Assembly: GCF_009834025.1 (NCBI RefSeq)
Contig: NZ_CP047156.1
Span: 3,866,067 to 3,930,066 of the forward strand
Length of the DNA: 64,000 bases
Reading direction: 5' to 3'
DNA from: Epidermidibacterium keratini
Lineage (GTDB): Bacteria; Actinomycetota; Actinomycetes; Mycobacteriales; Antricoccaceae
Shown: positions 25,731-35,981 of the stretch, in pieces
How positions within the stretch are numbered: the first letter of the stretch is position 1
Layout: every line of letters begins with the position of its first letter
Program-made: the position numbers and the translations under genes
Notes under the pieces: model-generated
The model's input: the letters and a program-made list of their open reading frames with translations, nothing else
Database searches by the model: none
Told to the model about the DNA's origin: nothing

Positions 25731-25763
25731 TGTCATAAGGGTGACAAGTCATAGGGTGAGCCC
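25731..25763 (+). promoter_or_regulatory. Leaderless promoter with inverted repeat before EamA gene
   Basis: TAGGGT (25752-25757) is followed by six bases and the ATG at 25764. Just upstream TGTCA and TGACA form an inverted repeat with a six-base gap (25731-25746), in the spacer region where a MarR- or TetR-type regulator could bind. No regulator gene is adjacent. Confidence 0.4.
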
Positions 25764-26654
25764 ATGACGAGACGCGACATGAGCCTGGCCGCTCTCGTCG
25801 CCGCCATCTGGGGGTTCAACTTCGTCGTCTCGGCGCTGATCCTCGATTCCATCCCACCGTTTCTCTTCACCGGGCTGCGCTTTTTGCTCGTCGCGATCCC
25901 CGCGGTCTTCTTCATCAAGCGCCCCACTAGCGGATGGCGAGCCGTTGTCGGCGTTGGGATCGGCATCGGCGTGGTGCAGTTCGGGCTGATGTGCTGGGCG
26001 ATGCATCTCGGCATCTCCGCCGGACTTGCCTCGCTGCTCATCCAGCTGGTCACCATCTTCACGGTCGTCCTGGCCGTACTGGTCCTGCACGAGTCACCGA
26101 GTCGCATGCAGGTCCTCGGCGTCGTCGTCGGACTACTGGGGCTCGTCGTGATCGCCCTCGGTCGTGACGCCTCGACGCCGTTCATTCCGATCTTGATGAT
26201 GGTCGGAGCAGCGCTCGGCTGGGCCAGCGCCAACATCATCATGCGCAAAAGCGGCGAGACCTCCGGCCTCTCGATTGCGGTCTGGTCGGCGCTCATCTCG
26301 CCCATCCCGATGTTCGTCGCGTCGTACTTCGTCGACGGCCCCGAGGCGATCGCGGCGGCATTGGGTTCGATCAACTGGCTGACCGTGCTGGAGTTCATCT
26401 ACTCCTCGACAATCGCCACGCTCGCATCGTTCGCGGTCTGGATGAACCTCATGTCGCGCTACCCCGCATCGACGGTCGCGCCGTGGTCGCTCGTGACCCC
26501 GCCGGTCGGCATGCTGTCCGGCTGGCTGGTGCTGGATGAGGTGCCGGGCGCGTTCGAGATCCTCGGCGCCGCAGTGATTCTGCTCGGCGTACTCTTCGCA
26601 TCCATCGGGCAGCGGCGGCCGGCCGGCACGCGGCAAGAGGCGCCCTCGGGATAG
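25764..26654 (+). CDS. EamA/DMT-family exporter
   Basis: A 296-aa drug/metabolite transporter with ten hydrophobic helices in two homologous EamA halves. Family features include AAIWGFNFVVSALILDSIPP in helix 1, a conserved FTGLRF motif, and the second-half WMNLMSRYPASTVAPWSLVTPPVGML. RhaT/YdcZ-like relatives export amino acids or nucleosides; the substrate here is unknown. The start is fixed by a leaderless promoter six bases upstream. gluQRS begins 20 bp downstream with its own weak -10 (CAGACT), so cotranscription is possible but not required. Confidence 0.88.
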   Translation: MTRRDMSLAALVAAIWGFNFVVSALILDSIPPFLFTGLRFLLVAIPAVFFIKRPTSGWRAVVGVGIGIGVVQFGLMCWAMHLGISAGLASLLIQLVTIFTVVLAVLVLHESPSRMQVLGVVVGLLGLVVIALGRDASTPFIPILMMVGAALGWASANIIMRKSGETSGLSIAVWSALISPIPMFVASYFVDGPEAIAAALGSINWLTVLEFIYSSTIATLASFAVWMNLMSRYPASTVAPWSLVTPPVGMLSGWLVLDEVPGAFEILGAAVILLGVLFASIGQRRPAGTRQEAPSG

Positions 26655-26673
26655 TCGTGGCAGACTCGCGGCG

Positions 26674-27609
26674 ATGACCACCGGACGTTACGCGCCAAGC
26701 CCGACCGGCGAGCTGCACCTGGGCAACCTGCGGACCGCCGCACTCGCGTGGCTGTGGGCGCGCCACGACTCGGGGCGATTCCTCGTTCGCGTGGAAGATC
26801 TCGACTCAGAGCGCAGCCATGACGAGTACGCCGAACGTCAGCTCGCCGACCTTGCAGCTCTCGGCATCGACTGGGACGGCGAGATCATCCACCAGTCGGG
26901 GCGGAATGCGGCGTACCGTTCAGCGCTCGCCGAGCTGACCGATGCCGGAGCCACCTTTGAGTGCTTCTGCACGCGACGTGAGATTCGTGAGGCACAGTCG
27001 GCGCCGCACGGACCCACCGACCGCTACCCCGGCACCTGCCGCGACCTCAGCCCGGCTGAGCGCGAGCGACGTCGTGAGACGGGGCGACCACCGACGATCC
27101 GGCTGCGTGGCGGAGATGTCGAGTTTGCCTGGGACGACCTCGTCCTTGGTGCGCAGCGCGGGATCGCCGACGACGTACCGCTGCAGCGCTTTGACGGCGC
27201 GATCGCCTATAACCTCGCCGTTGTCGTCGATGACCTGTGGCAAGGCGTCGATCAGGTGATTCGTGGGGACGACTTGGTGAGCGCGACGCCGAGCCAGATC
27301 GCACTCATCCGTGCGCTGGGCGGCACGTCACCGACGTACGGCCACGTGCCCCTCGTCCTCGGGCCGTCCGGTGCTCGGCTCGCCAAGCGCGACGGCGCGG
27401 TCACGATGGCCGATCTCGCGCAGATCGGTGTCGGCGCGGACGATGTGGTGCGGTGGATTGCTCGCTCGCTAGGAGGGGCAGTCGACGCGCAGGCCCGCAC
27501 ACTCCCGGAGCTGCTCGACTCGTTCACGCCGGCGCGACTGCCCCGATCCCCGATCACCTGGAATCCCGATCGTCACGGCAGTGGTCTCGACAACCGGGCC
27601 GAGCCCTAG
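26674..27609 (+). CDS. gluQ: Glutamyl-Q tRNA(Asp) synthetase
   Basis: A 311-aa truncated glutamyl-tRNA synthetase that attaches glutamate to the queuosine base of tRNA(Asp). The catalytic signature HLGN (15-18) and the KMSKS counterpart LAKRDG (236-241) are present, the zinc site is C97, C99, Y118 and C122, and the anticodon-binding domain of GluRS is absent, all as expected for GluQRS (also called YadB). Function needs queuosine in tRNA, and the neighbours provide it: a YhhQ-type transporter and TGT lie just downstream. The ATG is seven bases after CAGACT, a possible leaderless promoter. Confidence 0.93.
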   Translation: MTTGRYAPSPTGELHLGNLRTAALAWLWARHDSGRFLVRVEDLDSERSHDEYAERQLADLAALGIDWDGEIIHQSGRNAAYRSALAELTDAGATFECFCTRREIREAQSAPHGPTDRYPGTCRDLSPAERERRRETGRPPTIRLRGGDVEFAWDDLVLGAQRGIADDVPLQRFDGAIAYNLAVVVDDLWQGVDQVIRGDDLVSATPSQIALIRALGGTSPTYGHVPLVLGPSGARLAKRDGAVTMADLAQIGVGADDVVRWIARSLGGAVDAQARTLPELLDSFTPARLPRSPITWNPDRHGSGLDNRAEP

Positions 27610-27619
27610 CGGGCTCGTC

Positions 27620-27747
27620 CCTGCTCGACCACCGATAATCGCGACGCCTGCTCGACCACCGATAATCGCGACGCCTGCTCGACCACCGATAATCGCGACG
27701 CCTGCTCGACCACCGATAAGGCAACGCTGGCTCGACCACCGATACGG
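27620..27747. repeat. Short tandem array of 26-27 bp units with CTCGACCACCGATA core
   Basis: Three perfect 27-bp units (27620-27646, 27647-27673, 27674-27700) are followed by a 26-bp variant (27701-27726) and a partial fifth copy. All share CTCGACCACCGATA; the first three continue ATCGCGACG. The array fills the gap between gluQRS and the yhhQ promoter. The core CCTGCTCGACCACCG is the reverse complement of the left arm of the palindromic elements at 47143-47315, so the array appears to be an amplified piece of that dispersed element. There are no unique spacers, so this is not a CRISPR. Confidence 0.93.
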
Positions 27748-27758
27748 GAGGGCGTTGC

Positions 27759-27825
27759 TAGAATCTTGCGTGCGTTGGGGCAGCAACGCGCCCACCTTGC
27801 CATTCCACCCGAAGGTTCGCCTGCA
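27759..27825 (+). promoter_or_regulatory. yhhQ promoter and structured 55-nt leader
   Basis: TGCTAGAAT gives an extended -10 (TAGAAT, 27759-27764). The predicted leader can form GCGTTG/CAACGC (27772-27777 with 27784-27789) and ACCTT/AAGGT (27794-27798 with 27812-27816); the second stem would hide the GAAGG ribosome binding site. It does not match a preQ1 riboswitch that I know, but the layout allows ligand- or termination-free translational control. Confidence 0.4.
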
Positions 27826-30684
<2,859 letters not shown>

Positions 30685-30687
30685 CGC

Positions 30688-31524
30688 TTAGGCCACGTTG
30701 AAGTCGTCGGGGTCCGGACCGATCCGGGTGCCCGCGTCCAGCGTCGCGATTGCGGCGATGTCATCAGCGTCAAGCTCGAAGTCGAAGAGCGAGATGTTCT
30801 GCACGGCACGGTCGGCGTTGACGGTGCGCGGGATGACGACGTTGCCGAGCTGGATGTGCCAGCGCAGCATCACCTGCGCCGGGGTGCGGTCGTGCTTGGC
30901 CGCGATCTCCCCGAGCGTCTCGTTCTTCAGGAAGTCACCGCCACGAGCCAGCGGGCTCCACGCCTCGGTGACAATGCCGTGCGAGGAGTGGTAGTCGCGC
31001 AGCTCGGTCTGCGCCAGCCACGGGTGCAGCTCGATCTGATTGACGGCCGGGACGATGTCGGTCTCCTCGGCCAGCCGCTTGAGGTGGCTGATCTGGAAGT
31101 TCGACACGCCGATCGCCTTGATGCGCCCGTCGGACTGCAGCTTCTCGAATGCGCGCCAGGTGTCGACGTACTTGTCCTGGGCCGGGGTCGGCCAGTGGAT
31201 CAGGTAGAGATCGAGTACGTCGAGACCGAGCCGCTGCATGCTTGCGTCGAACGCAGCGAGCGTCTCGTCGTAGCCCTGGTCGCTGTTCCAGAGCTTGGTC
31301 GTGATGAAGAGGTCGTCTCGGTCGATGCCGCTGTCCTTGATCGCCTGGCCGACAGCCTCTTCGTTGTCGTAGATCCGGGCGGTGTCAATGTGCCGGTAGC
31401 CGGCATCGAGCGCGTTTTGGACCGCCTGCGTGGTTTCCGGCGGCGGCACCTGGAAGACGCCGAATCCGACCTGCGGGATGGTGGTGCCGCTGTTGAGCTC
31501 GATGGAGGGGACGTTCGCAGTCAA
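30688..31524 (-). CDS. Aldo/keto reductase (2,5-diketogluconate reductase type)
   Basis: A 278-aa NADPH-dependent reductase of the AKR5 group. The catalytic tetrad is D47, Y52, K77 and H110 (HIDTARIY, ITTKLWN, YLIHWP). The NADPH-binding part contains GVSNFQ and LRWHIQLGNVVIPRTVN. Length and motifs fit methylglyoxal/2,5-diketo-D-gluconate reductases, which act on many small carbonyls. A purine-rich GAAAGGTGAACC precedes the ATG. It sits directly upstream of an EamA exporter gene with a three-base gap, so the pair is probably an operon; a joint role in detoxifying and exporting a compound is inference. Confidence 0.9.
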   Translation of the reverse strand: MTANVPSIELNSGTTIPQVGFGVFQVPPPETTQAVQNALDAGYRHIDTARIYDNEEAVGQAIKDSGIDRDDLFITTKLWNSDQGYDETLAAFDASMQRLGLDVLDLYLIHWPTPAQDKYVDTWRAFEKLQSDGRIKAIGVSNFQISHLKRLAEETDIVPAVNQIELHPWLAQTELRDYHSSHGIVTEAWSPLARGGDFLKNETLGEIAAKHDRTPAQVMLRWHIQLGNVVIPRTVNADRAVQNISLFDFELDADDIAAIATLDAGTRIGPDPDDFNVA

Positions 31525-31570
31525 GGTTCACCTTTCAAGACAAGAGGCGGTGGGACGGGACCGGCCCACT

Positions 31571-32920
31571 CTAGTCCTGTTGGCGCGGCGGTGACTGCGG
31601 CGGTTGCTGCGATGGCGGCTGTGGTGACTGCTGCGGTGGTGCTGCTGGCGGTCGGGGTGGCTCCTGCCGGCGAGGTGGCGGCGGAGCCGACTGCTGGGGT
31701 TGTGGTGCCTGTCGCTGCGGTGGGGTCTGCGGCTGCCGCTGCTCGGGTGCGTTCTGCGCGCGAGCGGGAAGCTGCTGGCTGCCCGTCCCCGGCGCGCGCG
31801 GCACCACCGGCTGCGCCGAGGCGGGAGCGATCTCCTCGACCGGATCCAGCCGTACGTCGGCTGCCTGGGTGGCGCTTTGCACCTGCTCCTTCAGCTGCGA
31901 CTCAAACCAGTCGCCGGTGTCGATCTTGGACTCGCGGCGAGTCCCCTCGCTCTCGGACAGTCCGGCAAACGAGGAGAGCTCGGCCTCGTCGATGCCGGTC
32001 ATCTTGCCCAGGCCCTTGAGCGCGTTGGAGAACTCGCTCGGCACGATCCAGACCTTGTTGGAGTCGCCCTGCGCGATCTGCGGCAACGTCTGCAGGTACT
32101 GGTAGGCCAGCAGCCGCGGATCGGGGTTGCCGTCGTGAATCGCTTGGAAGACCGTCTCGATCGCCTTCGCCTGTCCCTGCGCCTGCAGGAACCGCGCGGC
32201 ACGCTCACCTTCGGCGCGCAGAATGCGGGACTGGCGCTCGGCTTCTGCGGACAGGATCGCCGCCTGCTTCTGGCCCTCGGCCGACAGGATCGCGGCCTGC
32301 TTCTGGCCCTCGGCGGTGCGAATCTGCGACTCGCGGGTGCCTTCGGCGGTCAGGATCATGGCGCGCTTGTCACGGTCGGCGCGCATCTGCTTCTCCATCG
32401 AGTCCTGGATCGACGGCGGTGGTTCGATCGCCTTGAGCTCGACTCGGGCCACTCGCACGCCCCAGTTGCCGGTCGTGCCATCGAGCACGGTGCGCAGCTG
32501 TGCGTTGATCCCATCGCGCGAGATCAGCGTCTCCTCCAGCGTCAGGCTGCCCACGAGGTTGCGCAGCGTCGTGACGGTGAGCTGCTCGAGTGCGCCCCCG
32601 AGGTCGGAGATGCCGTAGGTCGCAGCCCGGGCATCGGTGATCTGGTAATAGATGACCGTGTCGATCCCGACCTGCAGGTTGTCGTTGGTGATCACCGGTT
32701 GCGGCGGAAACGGCACGACCTGCTCGCGAAGATCGACGGTCGATCGCACGCGGTCGACGAAGGGCACAACCAGGTTCAAACCCGGCGTCAACACCCGGTG
32801 GAACCGGCCGAGCCGCTCGACGACGGCCTCGCGTGCCTGCGGCACGATGCGCACACTGCGTGCGACCAACAGCACGATCAGTGCTGCGATGACGATGAGG
32901 GTGATGACTCCGGGACTCAT
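31571..32920 (-). CDS. SPFH/band-7 domain protein (stomatin-like)
   Basis: A 449-aa membrane scaffold protein. One N-terminal helix (residues 5-23) is followed by the SPFH domain (VPQAREAVVERLGRFHRVLTPG) and a coiled coil from about 190 to 260 rich in AEG units; AEGQKQAAILS occurs twice in a row through a 33-bp DNA duplication. The last 70 residues are almost only Gln, Pro and Arg, an unusual tail. Such proteins organise membrane microdomains and often work with NfeD proteases or chaperones. The nfeD gene is 12 bp upstream on the same strand, and AGGAG precedes the ATG, so the pair is a classic stomatin-NfeD operon. Confidence 0.92.
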   Translation of the reverse strand: MSPGVITLIVIAALIVLLVARSVRIVPQAREAVVERLGRFHRVLTPGLNLVVPFVDRVRSTVDLREQVVPFPPQPVITNDNLQVGIDTVIYYQITDARAATYGISDLGGALEQLTVTTLRNLVGSLTLEETLISRDGINAQLRTVLDGTTGNWGVRVARVELKAIEPPPSIQDSMEKQMRADRDKRAMILTAEGTRESQIRTAEGQKQAAILSAEGQKQAAILSAEAERQSRILRAEGERAARFLQAQGQAKAIETVFQAIHDGNPDPRLLAYQYLQTLPQIAQGDSNKVWIVPSEFSNALKGLGKMTGIDEAELSSFAGLSESEGTRRESKIDTGDWFESQLKEQVQSATQAADVRLDPVEEIAPASAQPVVPRAPGTGSQQLPARAQNAPEQRQPQTPPQRQAPQPQQSAPPPPRRQEPPRPPAAPPQQSPQPPSQQPPQSPPRQQD

Positions 32921-32932
32921 GGTGCTCTCCTG

Positions 32933-33376
32933 TCACTCGATCTCGAGGTCGGTGGCAACGATGGCGTGGGCGCCACGGATCGCCACGATGCGCACGGTCT
33001 GGCCCACGGTGAAGCGCTCGAAGGGCAGCTGGCTCAACGCCGACCACTCGTCGGAGCCGACCTTGATGCGGCCGCCGTGCGGGTCGACCTCCTGCGTGAC
33101 GATCGCGGTCTTGCCGATGCTTGCTCTAGCACCGTCCTCGAGCTCCAGGTCCTGGCTCAGCAGCGCTCGCTTGGCAAGCGGACGCACACCCAGCACGAGC
33201 ACGAGCGAGACGACGGCAAAGATGACCAAGGCGAGCCAGAGCGGCGCACCGAAGACGGAGGCCACTGCTGCGGCTGCCGCGCCACCGCCGATCATCAAGA
33301 GGAAAAAGTCGCCGCTGAGAATCTCCATCGCGGCCAGTCCCGCCGCGATGATCAGCCAGATTGCCCAGGGCTCCAT
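32933..33376 (-). CDS. NfeD family protein (short NfeD1b type)
   Basis: A 147-aa protein with an N-terminal hydrophobic region (WAIWLIIAAGLAAMEILSGD, then a second helix pair) and a C-terminal OB-fold domain from about residue 85, containing ASIGKTAIVTQEVDPHGGRIKVGS and ending in LEIE. It lacks the serine protease domain of long NfeD proteins. The partner is the SPFH protein encoded 12 bp downstream, with which NfeD OB domains interact. The start is defined by a leaderless promoter (TAGGAT, six bases, ATG). Confidence 0.9.
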   Translation of the reverse strand: MEPWAIWLIIAAGLAAMEILSGDFFLLMIGGGAAAAAVASVFGAPLWLALVIFAVVSLVLVLGVRPLAKRALLSQDLELEDGARASIGKTAIVTQEVDPHGGRIKVGSDEWSALSQLPFERFTVGQTVRIVAIRGAHAIVATDLEIE

Positions 33377-33388
33377 ACACCCATCCTA
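33377..33388 (-). promoter_or_regulatory. -10 element for leaderless nfeD-SPFH operon
   Basis: On the minus strand TAGGAT is followed by GGGTGT and the nfeD ATG. The six-base spacing fits transcription starting at the start codon. No Shine-Dalgarno sequence is present. Confidence 0.5.
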
Positions 33389-33412
33389 TGTGTGCTGGGT
33401 GTTTTGGGCTGG

Positions 33413-34237
33413 TCAGCGCGTTTGGTGCGCTCCACCGGTCTCGAAGATGAAGTCGATCAGCTGCTCGACCGATGAGATCAACGATGTCTCGACGTCGGCG
33501 TACGACGACACCGACCGCAGGATCCGTTGCCACATCGCCCATTCCTCGTCGACGCCGAGGGCGCGGCAGACGCCTTGCTTCCAGGGCGTGCCCTTCGGCA
33601 CGACCGGCCACTTCTTGATGCCGACGACCTCAGGCTTGACCGTCTGCCAGATGTCGACATAGGGATGGCCGAGGACACGCACGTGCGGGTTGCTGATCTG
33701 CGCGACGATCCGAGACTCTTTGCTCCCGGGCACGAGGTGGTCGACGAGTACGCCGAGCCGCTTGCTCTGGTTCGGGGCGAACTCGGCGATCACTGCCGGC
33801 AGATCATCGATGCCGTGCAACGGCTCGACGACGATTCCCTCGGCTCGCAGGTCGGCGCCCCACACCTTCTCGACCAACGCGGCGTCGTGCACGCCCTCGA
33901 CGTAGATCCGCCCTGCCTGGGCGATCTTGGCGCGCGAGTGGGATTCTGCGCGTGAACCCGAAGCGGTCCGCGCGGGCGCAGGCGCGCTCGCCTCCGCCGG
34001 GCGGCGCAGCATCACCGACTGGCCTTCAAGCAAAAACCCGTTGTGCTTTAAGGGAAACATCCGCCGCTTGTCGTGGCGGTCTTCCAAGGTGACCGTGTCC
34101 TTGCCGACTTCGACGATCGCGCCGCAGAAGCCGCTCACGGCATCTTCGATCACGAGGTCGATCTCAGCACCGATCGACAGCGGTGCCTTCTTGGCCTTCG
34201 GAGCGGTGATGTCGGAGGGGTACTGGTGAGATCGCAC
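33413..34237 (-). CDS. DUF3097 family protein
   Basis: A 274-aa actinobacterial protein of unknown function. The N-terminal 80 residues look like a small beta-barrel (IDLVIEDAVSGFCGAIVEVGKDTVTLED). After a linker of about 20 residues the main domain begins with IYVEGVHDAALVEKVWGADL, which resembles a TOPRIM-type start, and continues with VLVDHLVPGSKES and GHPYVDIWQ. The TOPRIM likeness suggests nucleic-acid or nucleotide handling, but metal-binding residues beyond the Glu and DHL are not certain. The start is a GTG six bases after TAGCCT, a leaderless arrangement, in a divergent promoter with the next gene. Confidence 0.85.
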   Translation of the reverse strand: MRSHQYPSDITAPKAKKAPLSIGAEIDLVIEDAVSGFCGAIVEVGKDTVTLEDRHDKRRMFPLKHNGFLLEGQSVMLRRPAEASAPAPARTASGSRAESHSRAKIAQAGRIYVEGVHDAALVEKVWGADLRAEGIVVEPLHGIDDLPAVIAEFAPNQSKRLGVLVDHLVPGSKESRIVAQISNPHVRVLGHPYVDIWQTVKPEVVGIKKWPVVPKGTPWKQGVCRALGVDEEWAMWQRILRSVSSYADVETSLISSVEQLIDFIFETGGAHQTR

Positions 34238-34286
34238 GGTGGGAGGCTAGGCGCCGTCGTCGGCGTACTGCACTAGGCTCGCCGAT
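34238..34286. promoter_or_regulatory. Divergent pair of leaderless promoters
   Basis: The 49-bp gap holds TAGCCT on the minus strand (34249-34244), six bases before the DUF3097 GTG, and TAGGCT on the plus strand (34274-34279), seven bases before the GTG at 34287. Both genes would therefore be leaderless with GTG starts, and their promoters are back to back within 36 bp, so polymerase binding may be mutually exclusive. Confidence 0.5.
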
Positions 34287-35072
34287 GTGACTTCCAGGAC
34301 GGGCGGAATGATCGCGGCATGGGGTACGGCGTACCTCCAAGGACACGTCAGCCTCGAACCGGCAATCGACCATGTGGTCGGCGATCGCACCTCGATGGTC
34401 CGCCAGAGCTACACCCTCGGCCCTGCAGGCAATCCGTGGGACGAACCACCACCGCCGGATGTCGAGATCGTCGCCCAGGGCGAGGCGATCACGTTCGGTG
34501 AGTTGCTGCAGCGGCTGCGTCAACGAGGCATTGCCCGCCTCCACGCCGCGTTCCCGCTTCCCGGAAACTCCGACGGCATTGGACCGGGACCGGGCCAGGC
34601 TGCGGCGTACGAGTCCGGCTCCGCAGCAGGCATCGAGGAGCTGCGGCTCGTGGTCACCGAAGACGAGTCCACCGAGGATGCGCTCGGTCTCGCGGTTTAT
34701 ACCAATCCCACCCGCACGCACTACGTGAGCGTGTCTGAGGCTCAACTCGAGCTGACCGAGGCGCTGCAGCACGCGACGTCGCTGCTGAGCGACCTGGATG
34801 TGGCTTCCTGGAACTCCTCGCTACGCGCGCGAACCGGACGAGTGCTGCGCGAGGCCTCGCAGGACGTGCTCCCGGCGGTGTGCCCGTCTCGCGCGAGCCA
34901 TCTCCTGCTGCGTGCAGAACAGGTCGGCTCGGTGCTTGACCTGTCGGCAGATGACCCGGCTGGCGGGGCGGTGACCGGTCATGAGGCCCGCGGTCGGGAC
35001 GCCGCACTCGCCCCTCTGCGCCGCCATGTCGCGCGCGCGTTGGCGGCGGCGTACAACTCGGTCCCCTACTAA
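34287..35072 (+). CDS. Hypothetical actinobacterial protein, 261 aa
   Basis: I do not recognise this protein. It is soluble, Ala/Glu/Leu-rich and lacks a signal peptide or membrane helix. Visible segments are IAAWGTAYLQGHVSLEPAID near the N-terminus, a Pro-rich NPWDEPPPP loop, a helical GELLQRLRQRGIARLHAAFP, and two long C-terminal helices. The GTG start follows a -10 box by seven bases. It is divergent from DUF3097 and ends 31 bp before the lipoprotein gene. WGTAYLQGHVS recalls small actinobacterial families found next to DUF3097, but I cannot name one. Confidence 0.6.
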   Translation: MTSRTGGMIAAWGTAYLQGHVSLEPAIDHVVGDRTSMVRQSYTLGPAGNPWDEPPPPDVEIVAQGEAITFGELLQRLRQRGIARLHAAFPLPGNSDGIGPGPGQAAAYESGSAAGIEELRLVVTEDESTEDALGLAVYTNPTRTHYVSVSEAQLELTEALQHATSLLSDLDVASWNSSLRARTGRVLREASQDVLPAVCPSRASHLLLRAEQVGSVLDLSADDPAGGAVTGHEARGRDAALAPLRRHVARALAAAYNSVPY

Positions 35073-35091
35073 TCGACGAGCCGGGCTCTCG

Positions 35092-35103
35092 TACGATCGG
35101 CGC
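35092..35103 (+). promoter_or_regulatory. -10 element for leaderless lipoprotein gene
   Basis: TACGAT (35092-35097) in the context CTCGTACGAT is followed by six bases and an ATG. It is the same ten-base context seen before three genes at 14.3-15.4 kb. Confidence 0.5.
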
Positions 35104-35916
35104 ATGAATCTCACCCGCGCGCTGCGCAATTCCTCCGGTGTCGTTGTCGCCTTCACGTTGCTGCTCAGCGGCTGCAGCTCTGACTCCAGTGACTCAGGCT
35201 CAAGCGACTCAGGCTCAAGCGACTCAGGCTCGAGCGGCTCAGGCTCGAGCGGCTCAGGTGAGCAGTCCCAGCAGTCGTCCTCGAAGGAATCGCAACCGGC
35301 CGCTGACTTTGACCAGACCGCCGCCAAGGACGCACTTCTCGTCGAGAGCGACCTGCCGCCGGGCTACAGCGCGTTTCCCGACGACCAGCTCGCGCAGGGC
35401 GCTGAGCAAGCCGGCGGAATGGGCGGTGCCCTCGACGGAGTCAGCATCGAGCCGAAGTCGTGCGAAGTTGTGATGAAGGCGGTTCTCGGCGGAGCTGATC
35501 TCGCCAGCGTCGCCGAGCAGGCCGCCGTGCGCGTCTTCAGCTCGTCCAGCGCTGGAATCGTCTCGCAGATCATCGCACCGACCGACCTGCTCACCGGCTA
35601 CACGGTCCCGGAGAGCTTCGCCAACGAGTGCTCAAACATCACCATGACGATGCCGGATGGCTCCACCAGCGAGGCATCGACGACGAAGGTTGATGTCCAG
35701 TCCTACGGTGAGGCCACCAACGCCTTCATCACCGATCTGACGATGAACTTCAACGGCCAGAGCATCAACCTGCAGTCCGGCAGCGCCTACGTCGAGGGAA
35801 CCTCGGCCGGAATGGCACTCGGAGTCACCGGCGACTCGGAGGGCGGCGATCTTGAGGCTCAGCTCAGCGAGTTGCTGGACAAGGCCTACGCCAAGGCCGA
35901 GCCGGTGCTCGGCTAG
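35104..35916 (+). CDS. Secreted lipoprotein with Ser/Gly repeat linker
   Basis: A 270-aa lipoprotein of unknown function. The signal peptide ends in the lipobox LLSGC, so Cys24 should be lipidated at the outer face of the membrane. Residues 25-60 form a SSDSGSS linker built from a 15-bp DNA repeat (GACTCAGGCTCAAGC, four copies at 35191-35250). The globular part from about 65 has LVESDLPPGYSAFP and two further cysteines (KSCEVV, NECSNI), likely a disulphide. The general layout resembles small mycobacterial-type sensor or substrate lipoproteins, but no named family is evident. A strong shared terminator separates it from hemH. Confidence 0.75.
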   Translation: MNLTRALRNSSGVVVAFTLLLSGCSSDSSDSGSSDSGSSDSGSSGSGSSGSGEQSQQSSSKESQPAADFDQTAAKDALLVESDLPPGYSAFPDDQLAQGAEQAGGMGGALDGVSIEPKSCEVVMKAVLGGADLASVAEQAAVRVFSSSSAGIVSQIIAPTDLLTGYTVPESFANECSNITMTMPDGSTSEASTTKVDVQSYGEATNAFITDLTMNFNGQSINLQSGSAYVEGTSAGMALGVTGDSEGGDLEAQLSELLDKAYAKAEPVLG

Positions 35917-35935
35917 CGCCAGTCGCTGAGACCTG

Positions 35936-35981
35936 ACGTAGGAGCGTTGCTCGTTGAGCTCAGCGAGCAACACTCCTACGT
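35936..35981. terminator. Bidirectional stem-loop between lipoprotein gene and hemH
   Basis: ACGTAGGAGCGTTGCTCG (35936-35953) pairs with CGAGCAACACTCCTACGT (35964-35981) across a ten-base loop TTGAGCTCAG; 17 of 18 pairs match. The right arm contains the hemH TAG stop codon, so the mRNA end folds from the last codons. The symmetry suits termination from both sides; there is no clear T tract. Confidence 0.75.

Noticed and set aside
27620-27747. Possible CRISPR array
   Set aside because: Units are contiguous 26-27 bp tandem copies without unique spacers, and no cas genes are present.
27554-27803. Short peptides reading repeated VVEQ-like units near the array
   Set aside because: They are translations of the DNA repeat in several frames and lack start signals and conservation.
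27771-27825. Known preQ1 riboswitch before yhhQ
   Set aside because: The leader can fold but does not show the A-rich tail and C-rich loop of the preQ1-I class or any other class I know.
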